From Eubacterium multiforme (GTDB taxonomy: Bacteria > Bacillota > Clostridia > Clostridiales > Clostridiaceae), in assembly GCF_030813415.1 (NCBI RefSeq), contig NZ_JAUSUF010000001.1, forward strand, positions 310,001 to 374,000: a stretch of DNA of 64,000 nt, given 5' to 3'. Numbering within the stretch: position 1 is the first letter of the stretch; each line of letters opens with the position of its first letter. Shown in pieces: positions 46,862 to 55,336 of this stretch. Under the pieces are notes generated by a model. It was not told the origin of the DNA. It worked only from the letters and a program-made list of their open reading frames with translations, and made no database searches. The translations under genes were made by a program, and so were the position numbers.

Positions 46862-47176
46862 CTAGCAATCTATTTTAGAAAGAACTCTAAAATCAAGAAT
46901 TATCTTTTCTAACAATTCTTTTTGTAGACTATCTAATAAATCCGAATCTTCAGTAGTGTCAATTTTTTCTAACATTTTAAATTTATTAATATTTTTCTTA
47001 ACTATTTTATCAAGTATTTTATCAAGTTTTTCCCTTGATGCAACTCCTAAACTATCATACTTAGTTAATAATTCATCAGAATAAAATCCATTGTAATCCA
47101 TTATTCCAGTTAAAAAATTAGAATAACATAAATCAAATAATTCCTTCTCACTAAAAACATCTAAAAAGTTTACCAT
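46862..47176 (-). CDS. Small helical protein of unknown function
   Basis: 104 residues, no membrane segment, mostly helical and charged, two Cys (one C-terminal). RBS AGGAGG 8 bp before ATG supports it as real. Not recognised. It lies 47 bp after another small coiled-coil gene and may form a pair with it. Confidence 0.6.
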   Translation of the reverse strand: MVNFLDVFSEKELFDLCYSNFLTGIMDYNGFYSDELLTKYDSLGVASREKLDKILDKIVKKNINKFKMLEKIDTTEDSDLLDSLQKELLEKIILDFRVLSKIDC

Positions 47177-47223
47177 ATTAAATTCCTCCTAAAGTTATTC
47201 TTCATAACCTTTTATATTCCCTT

Positions 47224-47430
47224 TTATTTTCCTTCTTTTTCTTTAATTTTTAAGTTTAATTTTTCTATCTTACTGTCTATAGTTTGAATTTGAATTTTAA
47301 GTTTTTGTTTTTCATCACTTAATTCATCAATTTCATCCCTAATTGTTTTTATTTCTAATTCCTCAATTGTTTCTATTTCTTTTACACCTTTATTAAGTTC
47401 TTTATCTTGTATACACTTAATTAAATTCAT
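47224..47430 (-). CDS. Small coiled-coil protein of unknown function
   Basis: 68 residues, with a strong heptad pattern from about residue 20 to the end (EELEIKTIRDEIDELSDEKQ region, then KIQIQTIDSKIEKLNLKIK). Predicted all coiled coil, no membrane part. RBS AAGGAG. Function unknown; resembles short spacer coils found in many unrelated proteins, so no homology claim is made. Confidence 0.55.
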   Translation of the reverse strand: MNLIKCIQDKELNKGVKEIETIEELEIKTIRDEIDELSDEKQKLKIQIQTIDSKIEKLNLKIKEKEGK

Positions 47431-47525
47431 GCATTTTTCTCCTTATTAAAATTAGTTATATCATAATTTTATAGTATAAAAATATACACTCTGTAAATCT
47501 TCTATTAATAGAATATTATATTAAA

Positions 47526-47619
47526 AGAACTATATCAAAAGAATTATTATAGAAAATTATAAAAATAAATTTATAGTTATTATTATTTTTAAAGTTTTCT
47601 TATATCTTGATATAGTTCT
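47526..47619. repeat. 94-bp imperfect inverted repeat (long hairpin)
   Basis: Outer arms AGAACTATATCAA (47526-47538) and TTGATATAGTTCT (47607-47619) are perfect. Inner arms pair ATAGAAAA-TTA-TAAAAATAA with TTATTTTTA-AAG-TTTTCTTAT across a 3x3 mismatch. No coding potential. Could be a structured RNA, a MITE remnant or a terminator-like element. The 287-bp gap between 47430 and 47718 also holds two TTTTTGCCC direct repeats near 47641-47662; nothing else was recognised there. Confidence 0.6.
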
Positions 47620-47717
47620 AAATTTATAATTTTTTAAATTTTTGCCCTTTTTTTGCCCTTTTACATTTTTATACAATAATTACTTTAAAGAATGGCTTAA
47701 ATACTAGTCTTTAAGTA

Positions 47718-48497
47718 CTATTTCCAGTTATTCATTGCATTATCCCACATCATTTTTCCAGTTTTTGCAAGAGTAACTGTTCCATATACACTATTTGGTA
47801 TTCCCATTGATAAAACTGTAAATGAAAATGTTCCCTTTGAAAGCTGAACAAGAGCAGTATCATTTTCTACTCCAGCTTTATCTCCTGTCTTACTTGATAT
47901 TTCATATTTTAAATCATCAGGTATATAAAGAGCTAACTTATTTTTAATTTGCTGTCTCCTTAATATATCTATTAACATAATACTATTTTCTTCATTTAGA
48001 TAAGTTCCCTTATATAAATGCTTCCACATTTTTGATAAATCCTTAGCCGATGTTAAATTATCACTTTCAGATTTATTATTTCTTTTATCAGCTATCTTTC
48101 TATTTAGTATAGTATTTTTTAAATCCATTTCTCTTATATCTTCATTTATTCTATCCATTCCAATAATATCAATAATTTTATTAGTTGCTGTATTATCACT
48201 TTGAATAAGCATAGCAACTAAAAGTTCAAACACAGTATAGTCCCTTGAATCAAATTCATGGATTATTCCTGTACCATAAACTTTATCAGAACCATCTATT
48301 TTTATTCTATCCATAAAAGATACATTTTCTCTCTCAACATCTTTTATTAAGGAAATAGCTATTGGAAGCTTGATACATCCTGCCGCAATCATTTGAACGT
48401 TTTCATTACAACCATAAATAAAACCACTGTCTAAATCTTCAAAGAAAAAACTATAAGTACCAATTCTTGATTCTAAATATTTTTTAATCTCTCTCAT
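47718..48497 (-). CDS. Beta-lactamase class A-fold protein without catalytic serine
   Basis: 259 residues of the serine hydrolase/class A beta-lactamase fold. The SDN motif (IQSDNTATN, about 97-105) and KTG motif (SSKTGDKAG, about 203-211) are intact, but the SxxK motif reads GCIK (MIAAGCIKLPI, about 36-46): the nucleophile Ser is Gly, followed by Cys. No signal peptide is seen, so it is likely cytoplasmic. Probably a non-hydrolytic relative or an enzyme with altered chemistry. GGAGG-type RBS. Single gene. Confidence 0.8.
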   Translation of the reverse strand: MREIKKYLESRIGTYSFFFEDLDSGFIYGCNENVQMIAAGCIKLPIAISLIKDVERENVSFMDRIKIDGSDKVYGTGIIHEFDSRDYTVFELLVAMLIQSDNTATNKIIDIIGMDRINEDIREMDLKNTILNRKIADKRNNKSESDNLTSAKDLSKMWKHLYKGTYLNEENSIMLIDILRRQQIKNKLALYIPDDLKYEISSKTGDKAGVENDTALVQLSKGTFSFTVLSMGIPNSVYGTVTLAKTGKMMWDNAMNNWK

Positions 48498-48653
48498 AAT
48501 ATCCTCCAGCTTTCAAATTTAAATATGTCCTAATTGTTAATAGAATTATAGCATATTTTAAGAAAATTTTGAAGTATATAGCAAATATACCTTTATTTTA
48601 AATAATCATCTTTAGTTTACTATTTTTTAATCTATTTTATTCTATAGTATTAA

Positions 48654-49754
48654 TTAATCTCCAAATGAAATTCCTATTTTTTTTGCAATTGTAACTAATT
48701 CACAATTTGGATTTACTTGTTTAGTTTTTTGACCTATTACATTTTCTAGACTATCATAAGTTAACTTATCCCCTCTTAAACAAACCATATTTCCAAAAAG
48801 TCCTTCATTAATCATTTCAACAGCTTCTACCCCATATCTTGTTGATAGTATTCTATCAAAAGTTGAAGTTGTTCCACCTCTTTGAATATGTCCAAGAACT
48901 GTACACCTTATTTCATGATCTTTTATTATTTTTTCTAAATCATCTGCTAATTTATTTCCTATTCCTCCAAGCCTTATTGGATCTGGACTATCTGAAACTA
49001 TTTTAGAAACTATTACATCTCCATCCTTTGGTCTAGCCCCTTCTGCAACAACTATAATAGTAAATAATTTACCTTCTGCTTTTCTTTCATTTACCTTTTC
49101 TACTATTTTATTTATGTCATATGGAATTTCAGGTAATAATATAACATCAGCTGAACCTGCTATTCCAGATTCTAATGCTATCCATCCAGCACCTCTTCCC
49201 ATAACTTCACAAAGCATAATTCTATGATGGGATTCTGCTGTTGTATGAAGTCTATCTAAAGCTTCAGTTGCTACATCTATTGCAGTATTAAATCCAAAGG
49301 TTACATCAGTTGATGCTAAATCATTATCTATTGTTTTTGGTACCCCTATAACTTTTACTCCTTTTCTTGCAAAATCTCTAGCAGAAGTTAATGTGCCATC
49401 TCCTCCTATTACTACTAAAACATCAATACCTTCCCTTTTAAGATTTTCAACTGCAACATCTGATACATCCTTGTTTATAAATACTCCATCTTCTTCTACT
49501 CTATAATCAAAAAGATTATCTTTATTAGAACTATAAAGAATTGTTCCTCCTTTATGAAGTATTCCAGATACAGATTCTAAAGTTAAGGGGATAAAATCAT
49601 TATTATATAATCCACGATATCCAAATTTATATCCTATAACTTCATATCCATAATTTAATATTGCAGTCCTAGTTACTGCTCTAATTACAGCATTTAATCC
49701 AGGACAATCTCCCCCTCCTGTTAATAACCCTATTTTTTTAATTTTATTTACCAT
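48654..49754 (-). CDS. pfkA: 6-phosphofructokinase (group III-like)
   Basis: 366 residues. LTGGGDCPGLNAVIRA at the N-terminus, GGDGTLTSA (about 106-114), PKTIDNDL (about 130-137), VMGRGAGWIAL, LGHIQRGG. The position that separates ATP from PPi users (Gly104 type) is Gly here, which favours ATP, while the Lys of PKTIDN is shared with mixed or PPi-using forms. Phosphorylates fructose 6-phosphate in glycolysis. An AT-rich 293-bp region precedes it, with a dyad TATAATAGG-TT-CCTATTATA at 49913-49932. Confidence 0.9.
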   Translation of the reverse strand: MVNKIKKIGLLTGGGDCPGLNAVIRAVTRTAILNYGYEVIGYKFGYRGLYNNDFIPLTLESVSGILHKGGTILYSSNKDNLFDYRVEEDGVFINKDVSDVAVENLKREGIDVLVVIGGDGTLTSARDFARKGVKVIGVPKTIDNDLASTDVTFGFNTAIDVATEALDRLHTTAESHHRIMLCEVMGRGAGWIALESGIAGSADVILLPEIPYDINKIVEKVNERKAEGKLFTIIVVAEGARPKDGDVIVSKIVSDSPDPIRLGGIGNKLADDLEKIIKDHEIRCTVLGHIQRGGTTSTFDRILSTRYGVEAVEMINEGLFGNMVCLRGDKLTYDSLENVIGQKTKQVNPNCELVTIAKKIGISFGD

Positions 49755-49997
49755 TTCACAAATCCCCCTCTACCCTTATTAATAAAAAATAATTAATTAT
49801 TTTTATTAATTTTAAAATTTATAACATAAAAATATTTATTTATTTTACTTAATTGTAAAAATTTTACTTTTAACATAATAATATCATATTTTTTTTTATT
49901 TATAAAGTTATTTATAATAGGTTCCTATTATATAAATTATAAATAAATTTTATTTTATCTATTTATATTCAAGTAATTTCATTCTTATTATTTATAA

Positions 49998-50034
49998 AAA
50001 AATTCAGCTAAATAAAATTTAGCTGAATTTATTA
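49998..50034 (-). terminator. Terminator after uppP
   Basis: AAATTCAGCTAAA (50000-50012) / TTTAGCTGAATTT (50018-50030) with T run on the minus strand. Confidence 0.85.
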
Positions 50035-50047
50035 ATCTTCTATAAAA

Positions 50048-50908
50048 TTATAAAGGTGGTAAAGTCATGAATCCTGCAAATACAAGTACAGCAAGTATTA
50101 TACCTACTACTATTCTGTATATAGCAAAAATTCTCATTGGTTTCTTCTTTAAGTAACTTACGAATCCATCCATTACTACTAATGCAACTACAAATGCAAC
50201 TACAAAACCAATTGCTAATGCTATCCACTTTGTTCCATCCATTTGTGAATAATCAAACTTTAACATATCAAGACCAGTTGAACCTACCATTGCAGGAATA
50301 GCTAAAAAGAATGAAAATTCTGCTGCAACTGGAGTTGAAAGTCCTGCAATCCAACCACCCATGATAGTTGAAGCACTTCTTGACATTCCAGGCCACATTG
50401 CAAAACATTGTGCTACACCAACAACTAAAGCTTCTTTTGCAGTAATTCTATCTATATTTGTTGCCTTTGGTCTTCTTTTTCTATACATATTTTCAATAAC
50501 TATTAATAAAATACCTCCAACTATAAAGCCATAAATAACAGCTCTTGGAGTAAATAATGACTTTATTTTGTCATGAAGGGCTAATCCAACTATAAGAGCT
50601 GGAATTGAACCTACAATTACGTTAATTCCAAATCTAAAACCAGTTTCCCCTTCTTCTCCTTTTGTAAATATGAATTTAAAAAAGTCTACTACGCTTGTAC
50701 TAATTTTATTCCAATATAAAACTACTACTGCAAGAATTGCTCCAAGCTGTATAACGACTTCAAACATACTTGCAAAAGGGCCAGTAAAGTTAATTAAGTT
50801 TCCTACTAGTATCATATGTCCCGTTGATGACACTGGTACAAATTCTGTAAGGCCTTCTACTATTGCAATAATAATTGCCTTAAAAATTAATAGTAAATCT
50901 ATTCCCAC
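50048..50908 (-). CDS. uppP: Undecaprenyl-diphosphate phosphatase
   Basis: 286-residue membrane enzyme recycling undecaprenyl pyrophosphate for cell wall synthesis; linked to bacitracin tolerance by family. Motifs EGLTEFVPVSSTGHM (about 17-31) and MWPGMSRSAST (about 170-180). GTG start with a weak RBS. Single gene. Confidence 0.94.
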   Translation of the reverse strand: MGIDLLLIFKAIIIAIVEGLTEFVPVSSTGHMILVGNLINFTGPFASMFEVVIQLGAILAVVVLYWNKISTSVVDFFKFIFTKGEEGETGFRFGINVIVGSIPALIVGLALHDKIKSLFTPRAVIYGFIVGGILLIVIENMYRKRRPKATNIDRITAKEALVVGVAQCFAMWPGMSRSASTIMGGWIAGLSTPVAAEFSFFLAIPAMVGSTGLDMLKFDYSQMDGTKWIALAIGFVVAFVVALVVMDGFVSYLKKKPMRIFAIYRIVVGIILAVLVFAGFMTLPPL

Positions 50909-51002
50909 TAATTCTCACTCACTTTCAAAAATATTTTCGACTTATTAATTATAAATTATATTTTAACATATTGTCTACATTATCAATTTAATTAAGCAAA
51001 TT

Positions 51003-51050
51003 TTAAGAATAAGGGAGTTTAAACTTAGTTTAAACTCCCTTATTCTTAAA
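51003..51050. terminator. 22-bp perfect hairpin after manA
   Basis: TTAAGAATAAGGGAGTTTAAAC, TTA-type loop, then its reverse complement up to 51049. Located 25 bp past the manA stop. T runs are short, but the long stem makes it a likely terminator. Confidence 0.75.
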
Positions 51051-51073
51051 TATACTATAAAAATTTTTATATA

Positions 51074-52051
51074 TTATTTTAAAACTACTGATAATATTTT
51101 TTCTTTTTCTTCTGAAACATCTGGAACAAAACTTTTAAGTAATGTAAATTCTCCCTTTAGTTCATATTCTCCAAGATATGCTGGAATAAGTATGCTATCT
51201 CCCATCTTTATATCTAATGAACCATCTTTCCATACTATTTCTCCATTTCCTTCAACACAAGTAAATAAGAAAAATCTATTTTTATCGCTTTCTTCCTTTG
51301 CACTTTCTTTGATTTCATACTTTTCTATTGCAAAGTACTCACCTATACAAAGTATAGTTTTATCATATCCATCTTCATGAATAGTTATTCCTTTAATATT
51401 TTCTCCCTTTAATGAGAAATCTATAACATCTAAAGCTTTTTCTACATGTATTTCTCTTCCTCTGTTATAGTCATAAACTCTATAAGTTGTATCACTATTT
51501 TGTTGTATTTCTGCAATTACAACACCTTCACAAATTGCGTGTACTAAACCACTTTTAACGTAGAACATATCACCTTTTTTAACTGGAATTTGGTTTAAGT
51601 ATGGATTTAAGTTTCCATCCTTTATTGCCTTTTCAAAAGTTTCTTTGTCACAGTTTTTAGTACCTACTATAAGAGATGCTCCTTCTTTTGCATCTACAAC
51701 ATACCAAGCTTCTGTCTTTCCAAGATCATTATCTTTAACTCTTGCATATTCATCTCCTGGGTGAACTTGAACTGATAACTTGTCGTTAGCATTTATAAGC
51801 TTTATTAGTAAAGGAAAGTTTTCCACTCCTATTTTATCTCCAACTAACTTATGTTGTAATTTTTTTATAAGTTCATCAAATTTAATTCCTTTAAATTCAC
51901 CATTTTTTACAACTCCTGTACCATTTCTATGGCAAGCTATATCCCATGTTTCTCCTATTAACCCCTCTGGCATGTTGTCTCTAAAATTTTCTAAGTCTCT
52001 TCCTCCCCAAATCTTGTCATAGTATAAATTTTCAAATATAATTGGATACAT
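51074..52051 (-). CDS. manA: Mannose-6-phosphate isomerase, class I
   Basis: 325 residues from the ATG at 52051; an in-frame ATG 42 bp upstream precedes the AAGGAG site and is rejected. Type I zinc isomerase interconverting mannose 6-P and fructose 6-P. Seen: WGGRDLENF, LSVQVHPGDEYA (zinc His), KTEAWYVVDA (Glu), GLVHAI (His) and EIQQNSDTTYRVYDY. Confidence 0.93.
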   Translation of the reverse strand: MYPIIFENLYYDKIWGGRDLENFRDNMPEGLIGETWDIACHRNGTGVVKNGEFKGIKFDELIKKLQHKLVGDKIGVENFPLLIKLINANDKLSVQVHPGDEYARVKDNDLGKTEAWYVVDAKEGASLIVGTKNCDKETFEKAIKDGNLNPYLNQIPVKKGDMFYVKSGLVHAICEGVVIAEIQQNSDTTYRVYDYNRGREIHVEKALDVIDFSLKGENIKGITIHEDGYDKTILCIGEYFAIEKYEIKESAKEESDKNRFFLFTCVEGNGEIVWKDGSLDIKMGDSILIPAYLGEYELKGEFTLLKSFVPDVSEEKEKILSVVLK

Positions 52052-52251
52052 TTTAAATACTCTCCTTTTCTCTTTTGCATACATTTTTAACATATATTAA
52101 TAATACGATAAAAAATTTCTTCTCTCAACCTTATAATTAATTTTTTAGTAATAATTACATTAAATATTGTATTAATTAAAATTTCGATATAATATATTTT
52201 ATGTTATACTAATTATTATTTGAACAATAACTGTCAATACTTAAAGATAGG

Positions 52252-53613
52252 GTGGTGAATACTATTAATATAAAATCATTTATGAGTATTATTTCTAGTA
52301 AAATGGTACTCTTCATTTCAAAAAACTTTTTAAAAGGCGGTAGTACTTTTCCTGGAAGAGTTGCTTTAAAGATAGATAGTAATATTTTAAAAACTATTTC
52401 TAAAGGCTATAAAGTTATTCTTGTTACAGGTACTAACGGTAAAACAACAACTACTAGTATGATTACAAATATACTTAAAGAAAATGGATTTAAAGTAATA
52501 ACAAATAATACAGGTGCAAATCTTTTTCCTGGAATTGTTTCTTGTTTTGTAGATAACTTTAAATTTAATGACAACAATTCCTCTAAGTATGCAGTTATAG
52601 AAGTTGATGAGGCAAACGTTAAATTTATTACAGAATACATAACTCCAGAACTTCTTACTATAACTAACTTATTTAGAGATCAACTTGACAGATATGGAGA
52701 AGTGTATACAACACTTACTAAAATTTTAGAGGGAGTTAAAAAATCACCAGAAACTAAACTTATTTTAAATGGTGATGAATCTTTACTTGGAAAATTGGAT
52801 ATTAAAAATCCTACTGAATTTTATGGATTTAATGTTCCAATTCAAAAGGATACAAAGGTTGATGTAAACTCTGATTCTAAGTTTTGTAAATTCTGCAAAG
52901 CTCCTTATAGCTATAACTTCATTACATATAATCATTTAGGAGATTTTTATTGTCCTAGCTGTGGATATAAAAGAGCTCCTTTAAAGTATACTGTTGATGA
53001 AATAGCTAGTGCTACACCTGAATATTCAAAGGTTGTTATTAATAATACTCCAATTACAATTAGTCAATCTGGAGCTTATAATATATATAATGGTCTTTGT
53101 GCTTATTCTATTGCAAAGGAACTTGGGGTAGATGATAGTGTAATAGCTAAATCTTTAGGAAAGCAAGATTCAAGTTTTGGTAGACAAGAAGTAATAAAAA
53201 TTGATGATAAGAATATAAAAATAATTCTTGTAAAAAACCCTGCTGGATATAACCAAGCAATTGATACATTATGCTTAAATAAAGAACCATTCTCTGCACT
53301 ATTTATGTTAAATGATAATTATGCAGATGGACGTGATGTATCTTGGATATGGGATGTTAATTTTGAAAGTCTTAAAGAGCTTCCAATAAATAATGTTTTT
53401 GTTTCAGGTATGAGAATGTATGATATGGCTGTTAGACTTAAGACTGCTGGTCTTAATTCTGATAATTTTATAATTGAAGCTGATTATGAAAATTTAACAA
53501 ATAAAATTAAAGAATGTAAAGATACTAATATTTATGTACTTGCAACTTATACTGCAATGATTAATTATAGAAAATATTTACATTCAAAAGGATATATCAA
53601 AAAACTTTGGTAA
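52252..53613 (+). CDS. murT: Lipid II isoglutaminyl synthase, Mur ligase subunit
   Basis: 453 residues. ATP-dependent amidation of the D-Glu of lipid II to D-isoGln with GatD. P-loop VTGTNGKTTTT (about 60-70), a four-cysteine zinc ribbon CKFC ... CPSC (about 210-240), and a C-terminal DUF1727 domain. The GTG at 52252 is only the first possible start: it is part of GGTGGTG, and the codon at ideal spacing (52264) is ATT. Forms a two-gene unit with gatD, 15 bp apart. Confidence 0.93.
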   Translation: MVNTINIKSFMSIISSKMVLFISKNFLKGGSTFPGRVALKIDSNILKTISKGYKVILVTGTNGKTTTTSMITNILKENGFKVITNNTGANLFPGIVSCFVDNFKFNDNNSSKYAVIEVDEANVKFITEYITPELLTITNLFRDQLDRYGEVYTTLTKILEGVKKSPETKLILNGDESLLGKLDIKNPTEFYGFNVPIQKDTKVDVNSDSKFCKFCKAPYSYNFITYNHLGDFYCPSCGYKRAPLKYTVDEIASATPEYSKVVINNTPITISQSGAYNIYNGLCAYSIAKELGVDDSVIAKSLGKQDSSFGRQEVIKIDDKNIKIILVKNPAGYNQAIDTLCLNKEPFSALFMLNDNYADGRDVSWIWDVNFESLKELPINNVFVSGMRMYDMAVRLKTAGLNSDNFIIEADYENLTNKIKECKDTNIYVLATYTAMINYRKYLHSKGYIKKLW

Positions 53614-53628
53614 AAGGAAGGAAATGTT

Positions 53629-54360
53629 ATGGAATTAAATATTTGTCATCTTTATCCTGACCTATTAAATGTTTATGGTGATGTAGGAAATATATTAATT
53701 TTAAAATCTAGAGCAGAAGCTAGAGGAATAAAAGTTAATATTATTGATATATCTGTAAATGATAAATTCAAAGGAGAAGATTATGATATTGTCTTCTTTG
53801 GTGGTGGTCAAGATTACGAACAATCAATAGTTTCAGATGATTTAAAAAATGAAAAAAAAGAAGCATTAACTAAATATGTAGAAGATTCAAAAGTTTTAAT
53901 TGCTATATGTGGTGGATACCAACTTCTTGGTAACTATTATAGAGCTCCTAATGGAGAAAAACTTGAAGGATTAGGCATATTAGATATATATACTGAAGGT
54001 GGAGATACTCGTTTTATTGGTAATACAATAATAAAAAATGAAGAATTATCTCAAACTTATGTTGGATTTGAAAATCATTCAGGAAGAACTTATATAAATA
54101 ATTTAAAACCTCTTGGAAAATGTATTGAAGGTTACGGAAATAATGGTGAAGATGGTTATGAAGGTTGTATTTACAAAAATACATTTGGTTCTTATTTCCA
54201 TGGTTCCCTACTTTCTAAAAATCCTGAACTTGCAGATAGATTTTTAACTCTTGCTTTAAGTCATAAATATGGTGAAGTTAATTTAGAACCTTTAAATGAT
54301 GAACTTGAACTTAAAGCTAAAGAAACTATAATAAAAAGATTTGAAAATAAAGATAAATAA
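53629..54360 (+). CDS. gatD: Lipid II isoglutaminyl synthase, glutamine amidotransferase subunit
   Basis: 243 residues, class I GATase-like. Catalytic Cys in AICGGYQLLG (about 94-103), His in YFHGSLL (about 189-195). Supplies ammonia to MurT. GGAAGG RBS. Confidence 0.93.
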   Translation: MELNICHLYPDLLNVYGDVGNILILKSRAEARGIKVNIIDISVNDKFKGEDYDIVFFGGGQDYEQSIVSDDLKNEKKEALTKYVEDSKVLIAICGGYQLLGNYYRAPNGEKLEGLGILDIYTEGGDTRFIGNTIIKNEELSQTYVGFENHSGRTYINNLKPLGKCIEGYGNNGEDGYEGCIYKNTFGSYFHGSLLSKNPELADRFLTLALSHKYGEVNLEPLNDELELKAKETIIKRFENKDK

Positions 54361-54366
54361 AAAAGC

Positions 54367-54412
54367 GCCTATATTGAAATGATTTTATAATTCAATATAG
54401 GCTTATTTTTTA
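54367..54412. terminator. Terminator after gatD
   Basis: GCCTATATTGAA (54367-54378) / TTCAATATAGGC (54391-54402), then a T run; reaches the 3' end of the convergent deacetylase gene. Confidence 0.85.
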
Positions 54413-55135
54413 TTTTCTATTTATTACTCCAGCATTTTTTAAATATTGAATTTCTTCTTTTGATATGTTGTCTAAAGTTTTAAACTCATAATTCATAGCC
54501 TTATATTCATTTATAATACTTTGTAATGAACTTACAGTACTTTTCTTTCCTTCTGCATCATGCATTAAAACAACCTCAACTTTGTATGCCCCTGAATTTT
54601 TCTTAATATTATTTTTTATAATGTTGCTAGATACATTAGAAGCTTTTGCATCTCCTGAATCAATATTCCAGTCAATATACATTTTTCTTTTCTCTTTTAA
54701 TTGTTTCTTTATGCTATTTATAACTGTTCTCTTTCCTACAGTATTTGTAGAGCCTCCTGGTAATCTAACAAAGTTAAGTTTTATATTTTCACCTAATACA
54801 CTTTTCATTCTTTTCTCACAGATATTTAAATCTTTAAAATATTCTTCTTTATTTTTATAAATTTTTTTATAATCATGAACATTACAGTGAGGATATATTG
54901 CCATATTATGCTTTTTTAAATTTTTAATTTGCTCTTTATTTTCTACAACTTTATTTCCAACTACAAAAAAAGTTGCTTTCACTCCATTTTTATTAAGTAT
55001 GTTAAGTATTTTACCTGTATTTGCATAAGATGGCCCATCATCAAAGGTCAAATAAACAACTTTCCCTTCCAATGTACTACAGTTTACTTGAATATAAGCT
55101 GAATTTAAAGTAATAATTAAAATAATTGCTAACAA
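54410..55135 (-). CDS. Polysaccharide deacetylase (NodB fold), secreted
   Basis: At least 241 residues. NodB motifs: TFDDGPS (catalytic Asp pair), YPHCNVHDY (HxxxH zinc pair), RLPGGSTN, DWNIDSGDA, and MHDAEG. Likely peptidoglycan or chitooligosaccharide deacetylase outside the cell. The TTG at 55135 is the first standard start, but it gives a signal peptide without basic residues. The frame stays open upstream through KNFKKITLL to an ATA/ATT at 55162/55165 directly after GGTGGTG, so the true start may be a rare codon. Confidence 0.88.
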   Translation of the reverse strand: MLAIILIITLNSAYIQVNCSTLEGKVVYLTFDDGPSYANTGKILNILNKNGVKATFFVVGNKVVENKEQIKNLKKHNMAIYPHCNVHDYKKIYKNKEEYFKDLNICEKRMKSVLGENIKLNFVRLPGGSTNTVGKRTVINSIKKQLKEKRKMYIDWNIDSGDAKASNVSSNIIKNNIKKNSGAYKVEVVLMHDAEGKKSTVSSLQSIINEYKAMNYEFKTLDNISKEEIQYLKNAGVINRK

Positions 55136-55336
55136 TAAAGTTATCTTCTTAAAATTTTTTATAATATCACCACCTTATATATAGTTTGCCTACAATCTTA
55201 ATTTTTATTTAATTATATTGTAATAAATTCTGTTGTTTTTTATCTCTATTGTTTGTTGTTATTACTTAAGTAAGATGTTATACTTTTTTATAGGCACGTC
55301 CATTAATATTAGCAAAATAAAAAACGAGGTGGAGAA

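Noticed and set aside
50040-50228. Short Cys-rich open frame on the minus strand inside uppP
   Set aside because: Same strand, other frame of the uppP coding sequence; no RBS, and the Cys content follows from the frame shift.
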